In this document: positions 36,752 to 38,358 of the stretch, piece after piece
How the letters are laid out: each line of letters begins with the position of its first letter
Numbering within the stretch: position 1 is the first letter of the stretch
Assembly (NCBI RefSeq): GCF_018119405.1
Contig: NZ_JAGPWC010000047.1
Coordinates: 1-38,358 of the forward strand
Direction: 5' to 3'
DNA from: Massilia sp. ST3
Lineage (GTDB): Bacteria > Pseudomonadota > Gammaproteobacteria > Burkholderiales > Burkholderiaceae_D
DNA length: 38,358 nt
Position numbers and translations under genes: made by a program
The notes under the pieces: generated by a model
Databases searched by the model: none
Told to the model about the DNA's origin: nothing
The model's input: the letters and a program-made list of their open reading frames with translations, nothing else

Positions 36752-37099
36752 TTACCGGGTCTCGGCCGACTTGAGCGTTTCCGGCGCGGCCGGGGTGGCG
36801 GGATCGGCCGCCTTGTCGGCCTTGGCGCCCGGCTTGAGCGAGCCGCCCAGCTTGGCGCAGCTGCCCTTGGCCACGAATTTCCATTCGGCCGGGTCGTTGT
36901 CGGTAACGGCGGCGCCCATGCAGCCGTGGGTGGCGGTGCCGCAGTCGTTCTGGCCGGCCTTGGCCACGCCGTAGCACATTTCCTGGTCGGCCTTGGGCGC
37001 ACCCATTTCCGCCTGGCCGGCGGCCTGGGCAGCGGTGAGGGAAGAAGCGGCGCAAACGCCGGCGAGGGCGGCGGCGATCAGGGCATGGCGGTGCGACAT
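36752..37099 (-). CDS. Bufferin precursor BufA (DUF2282)
   Basis: 115 residues. A Sec signal peptide ([26 protein letters not shown]) is followed by a DUF2282 core with four cysteines after the signal: [23 protein letters not shown] and [13 protein letters not shown]. An Ala/Lys/Pro tail ends the protein. Bufferins are periplasmic ribosomally made copper-binding peptides whose core cysteines are modified before Sec export, protecting cells against copper. The ATG at 37099 has a CGGAG ribosome site. It immediately precedes the fused maturation enzyme. No DoxX-type membrane partner is visible in the window. Confidence 0.88.
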   Translation of the reverse strand: MSHRHALIAAALAGVCAASSLTAAQAAGQAEMGAPKADQEMCYGVAKAGQNDCGTATHGCMGAAVTDNDPAEWKFVAKGSCAKLGGSLKPGAKADKAADPATPAAPETLKSAETR

Positions 37100-37172
37100 G
37101 AATAACTCCGGTGGGAAAGCCAATGATTCGCCAGTGTCGCCCGGCGCCGCCGGAAAATCAATCGCCCAGGTA

Positions 37173-37370
37173 TCAGGCGGTGGTGTTGATCTTGTTGCCC
37201 AGGTGCGGAGGCAGGTTGGCCGGCCCGGCGGCCTGCACGGCCTCGATCAGCTGGGTCGCATTCGACATCTCGATCTGTTGCGCGCGCTTGAGCACGGCGA
37301 GGCTGACGTCCTGCTTGTTGCCGGTTTCAGCGATGCTGGTTGCCAGCTTGGCAATACCCATGACATCCAT
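37173..37370 (-). CDS. YjfB-type putative motility protein
   Basis: 65 residues: [45 protein letters not shown], then [16 protein letters not shown]. This matches the YjfB motility family (small helical proteins with the SxxxVLKKAxD/QxE pattern). The molecular role is unknown. GGGAGA lies before the ATG, and a near-perfect sigma-28 promoter lies 30 bases further up, inside mobB, so it is transcribed with the flagellar regulon. Confidence 0.82.
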   Translation of the reverse strand: MDVMGIAKLATSIAETGNKQDVSLAVLKRAQQIEMSNATQLIEAVQAAGPANLPPHLGNKINTTA

Positions 37371-37392
37371 GAAGATCTCCCATTAAGGCGTA

Positions 37393-37953
37393 TCAGTCAT
37401 TAACGGCAGCCGGTGTGGAAACTTGAGGGTGCGAGCGCATCCAGTCGCGCAGCCATGCCAGGACCTGGTCCGGCGCATTCAGGTCGAGCCAGGCGACGCC
37501 CTGCCCCAGCTCCCGCGGACGGGGCGCGTCCGACACGACGGCGGCGATCTCCCCGTCCGCCGGATACAGGGCCGGCTTGCCCAGCGCCGGCCGGAACACT
37601 TCCAGCTTGGGCAGCGCTTCCCATTTGTAGCCCTCGACCAGGGTCAGGTCGGCCGGGGCCAGGCGCGCGAGGTGCTCGGCCAGCGGCGGCTCCTCGGCGC
37701 CGCGCAGTTCGCGCAGGATGGCGACCCGGTAGGGCGAGGCGATCATGACCTCGGCCGCGCCGGCCATGCGCAGCCGGGCGCTGTCCTTGCGCGGCGGTTC
37801 GAGCTCGATGTCATGGTGGCTATGCTTGACCACGTTGACGCGCAAGCCATCGGCGGCGAGGCGGCCGACCAGGAATTCCAGCAGCGTGGTCTTGCCGCTG
37901 CCGGACCAGCCGACCACCGCCAGCACGTTGCCCGTGCGCTCAGTAGCCGGCAC
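37393..37953 (-). CDS. mobB: Molybdopterin-guanine dinucleotide biosynthesis adapter MobB
   Basis: 186-residue P-loop protein. The Walker A motif GWSGSGKTT is at residues 15-23 (K21); [33 protein letters not shown] is the MobB signature region and [17 protein letters not shown] the Walker B/substrate region. It supports MobA in attaching GMP to molybdopterin. Its start overlaps the end of the gspB-like gene by 14 bases. The last codons encode a sigma-28 promoter for the next gene. Confidence 0.95.
   Translation of the reverse strand: MPATERTGNVLAVVGWSGSGKTTLLEFLVGRLAADGLRVNVVKHSHHDIELEPPRKDSARLRMAGAAEVMIASPYRVAILRELRGAEEPPLAEHLARLAPADLTLVEGYKWEALPKLEVFRPALGKPALYPADGEIAAVVSDAPRPRELGQGVAWLDLNAPDQVLAWLRDWMRSHPQVSTPAAVND
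37400..37426 (-). promoter_or_regulatory. Sigma-28 (FliA) promoter inside mobB
   Basis: On the minus strand TCAAGTTT (37426-37419), 11 bases, GCCGTTAA (37407-37400): 14 of 16 consensus positions with exact spacing. It lies within the final codons of mobB and 30 bases from the YjfB-type start. Confidence 0.88.
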
Positions 37954-38358
37954 GGTAGCGGTTGCCGCGGTAGTTCATCACGGCCGCCTTCGGCAGGATG
38001 CGTTCCAGCACCAGGCCGGGAGCCACCTCCTCGCCTTCGCGGCGCAGCATCTTGTCGACCAGCAGCAGGCGCTCGGCCGGATTCGGCGAATAGATGTAGC
38101 CGCCGAAGGCCACCTTCGGGATCTCGCGCTGCAGCGCTTCCGGCAGCTCCTGCAGGCTACGCAGGTTTTCTTCAGGCGCCGGTGCGGGCGCCGCACGCGC
38201 AGGTTCCGGCGCGGGCGTCGCAAGAACGGGTTCCGGCGCCGCTGTCTGCGCTACTTTTGGCGCCGCCTTCAACGTCTCCTTCGGCGTCTCTTTCGGCGGC
38301 GCTTTCGGCGCCGGTTCGGGTGGCGCGACCGGCGGCGCGATCACGGGCGCCGCGGCGG
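37940..38358 (-). CDS. GspB-like type II secretion protein, C-terminal part
   Basis: The gene runs off the right edge; 138 residues before the stop are visible. A Pro/Ala/Lys-rich linker with [17 protein letters not shown] repeats leads into a C-terminal T2SSB domain: [60 protein letters not shown]. GspB partners GspA in guiding secretin assembly. The N-terminal membrane anchor would lie beyond base 38358. A GTG at 38344 is open on its 5' side and is not the true start. It overlaps mobB by 14 bases. Confidence 0.8.
   Translation of the reverse strand, partial: AAAPVIAPPVAPPEPAPKAPPKETPKETLKAAPKVAQTAAPEPVLATPAPEPARAAPAPAPEENLRSLQELPEALQREIPKVAFGGYIYSPNPAERLLLVDKMLRREGEEVAPGLVLERILPKAAVMNYRGNRYRAGY

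Noticed and set aside
37173..37370. YjfB-type gene as a second bufferin precursor
   Set aside because: No cysteine and no signal peptide; the sequence fits the motility family and has a flagellar promoter.

Overview
The window reads as chromosomal DNA of a high-GC betaproteobacterium, most likely Oxalobacteraceae (Massilia/Telluria group). This rests on the gyrA-serC block lying divergent from ompA-ubiG-gph, an ssrA gene of betaproteobacterial type, FimV- and GspB-type proteins, a DUF4214 lipoprotein, dispersed 'CGTCATCCCCGCGAAGGCGGGGA'-type palindromes and strong GC bias at third codon positions. That bias opens very long meaningless frames on the antisense strands. The genus is inference; no rRNA gene is present. 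No prophage, insertion sequence, CRISPR array or tRNA was seen; the only stable RNA of known type is tmRNA.

Layout. 1-4366 (minus): gyrA, a DUF2059 secreted protein, serC. 4367-4741: divergent control region. 4742-7101 (plus): ompA-like, ubiG, gph. 7221-8772: a glycine-zipper protein convergent with a zinc-ribbon methyltransferase, sharing one terminator. 8898-9256: ssrA. 9464-14415 (plus): DUF4214 lipoprotein, an LtaS-like membrane sulfatase-fold enzyme, and mntP behind a yybP-ykoY manganese riboswitch. 14509-19369 (minus): PfpI-like protein, tssG, tssF, cbpM, cbpA, an isolated type VI baseplate pair next to a DnaJ-like chaperone and its modulator. 19532-23242 (plus): MATE exporter and a DPP IV-type peptidase. 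23482-25144: an AI-2E/PerM permease between two small CsbD genes. 25224-30814 (minus): a methyltransferase, then an M13/M1 secreted metallopeptidase pair. 31134-32891: a FliT-like gene behind a sigma-28 promoter, a probable structured small RNA, and a FimV-like protein. 32990-35063 (plus): fumC, an S4 RNA-binding protein and a short DUF883 protein. 35106-38358 (minus): a bufferin-type copper RiPP locus with fused BufB-BufC, a YjfB-type motility protein, mobB and the end of a gspB-like gene.

Most interesting items: (1) the bufferin locus, in which the DUF692 iron enzyme and its DUF2063 partner are one 546-residue polypeptide; (2) a minus-strand structured RNA at about 31568-31812 with its own promoter and terminator; (3) two sigma-28 promoters driving isolated flagellar genes, one inside the coding end of mobB; (4) orphan tssF-tssG beside cbpA-cbpM; (5) a GyrA with Ala at the quinolone-contact position 83; (6) the manganese riboswitch with an overlapping long hairpin before mntP.
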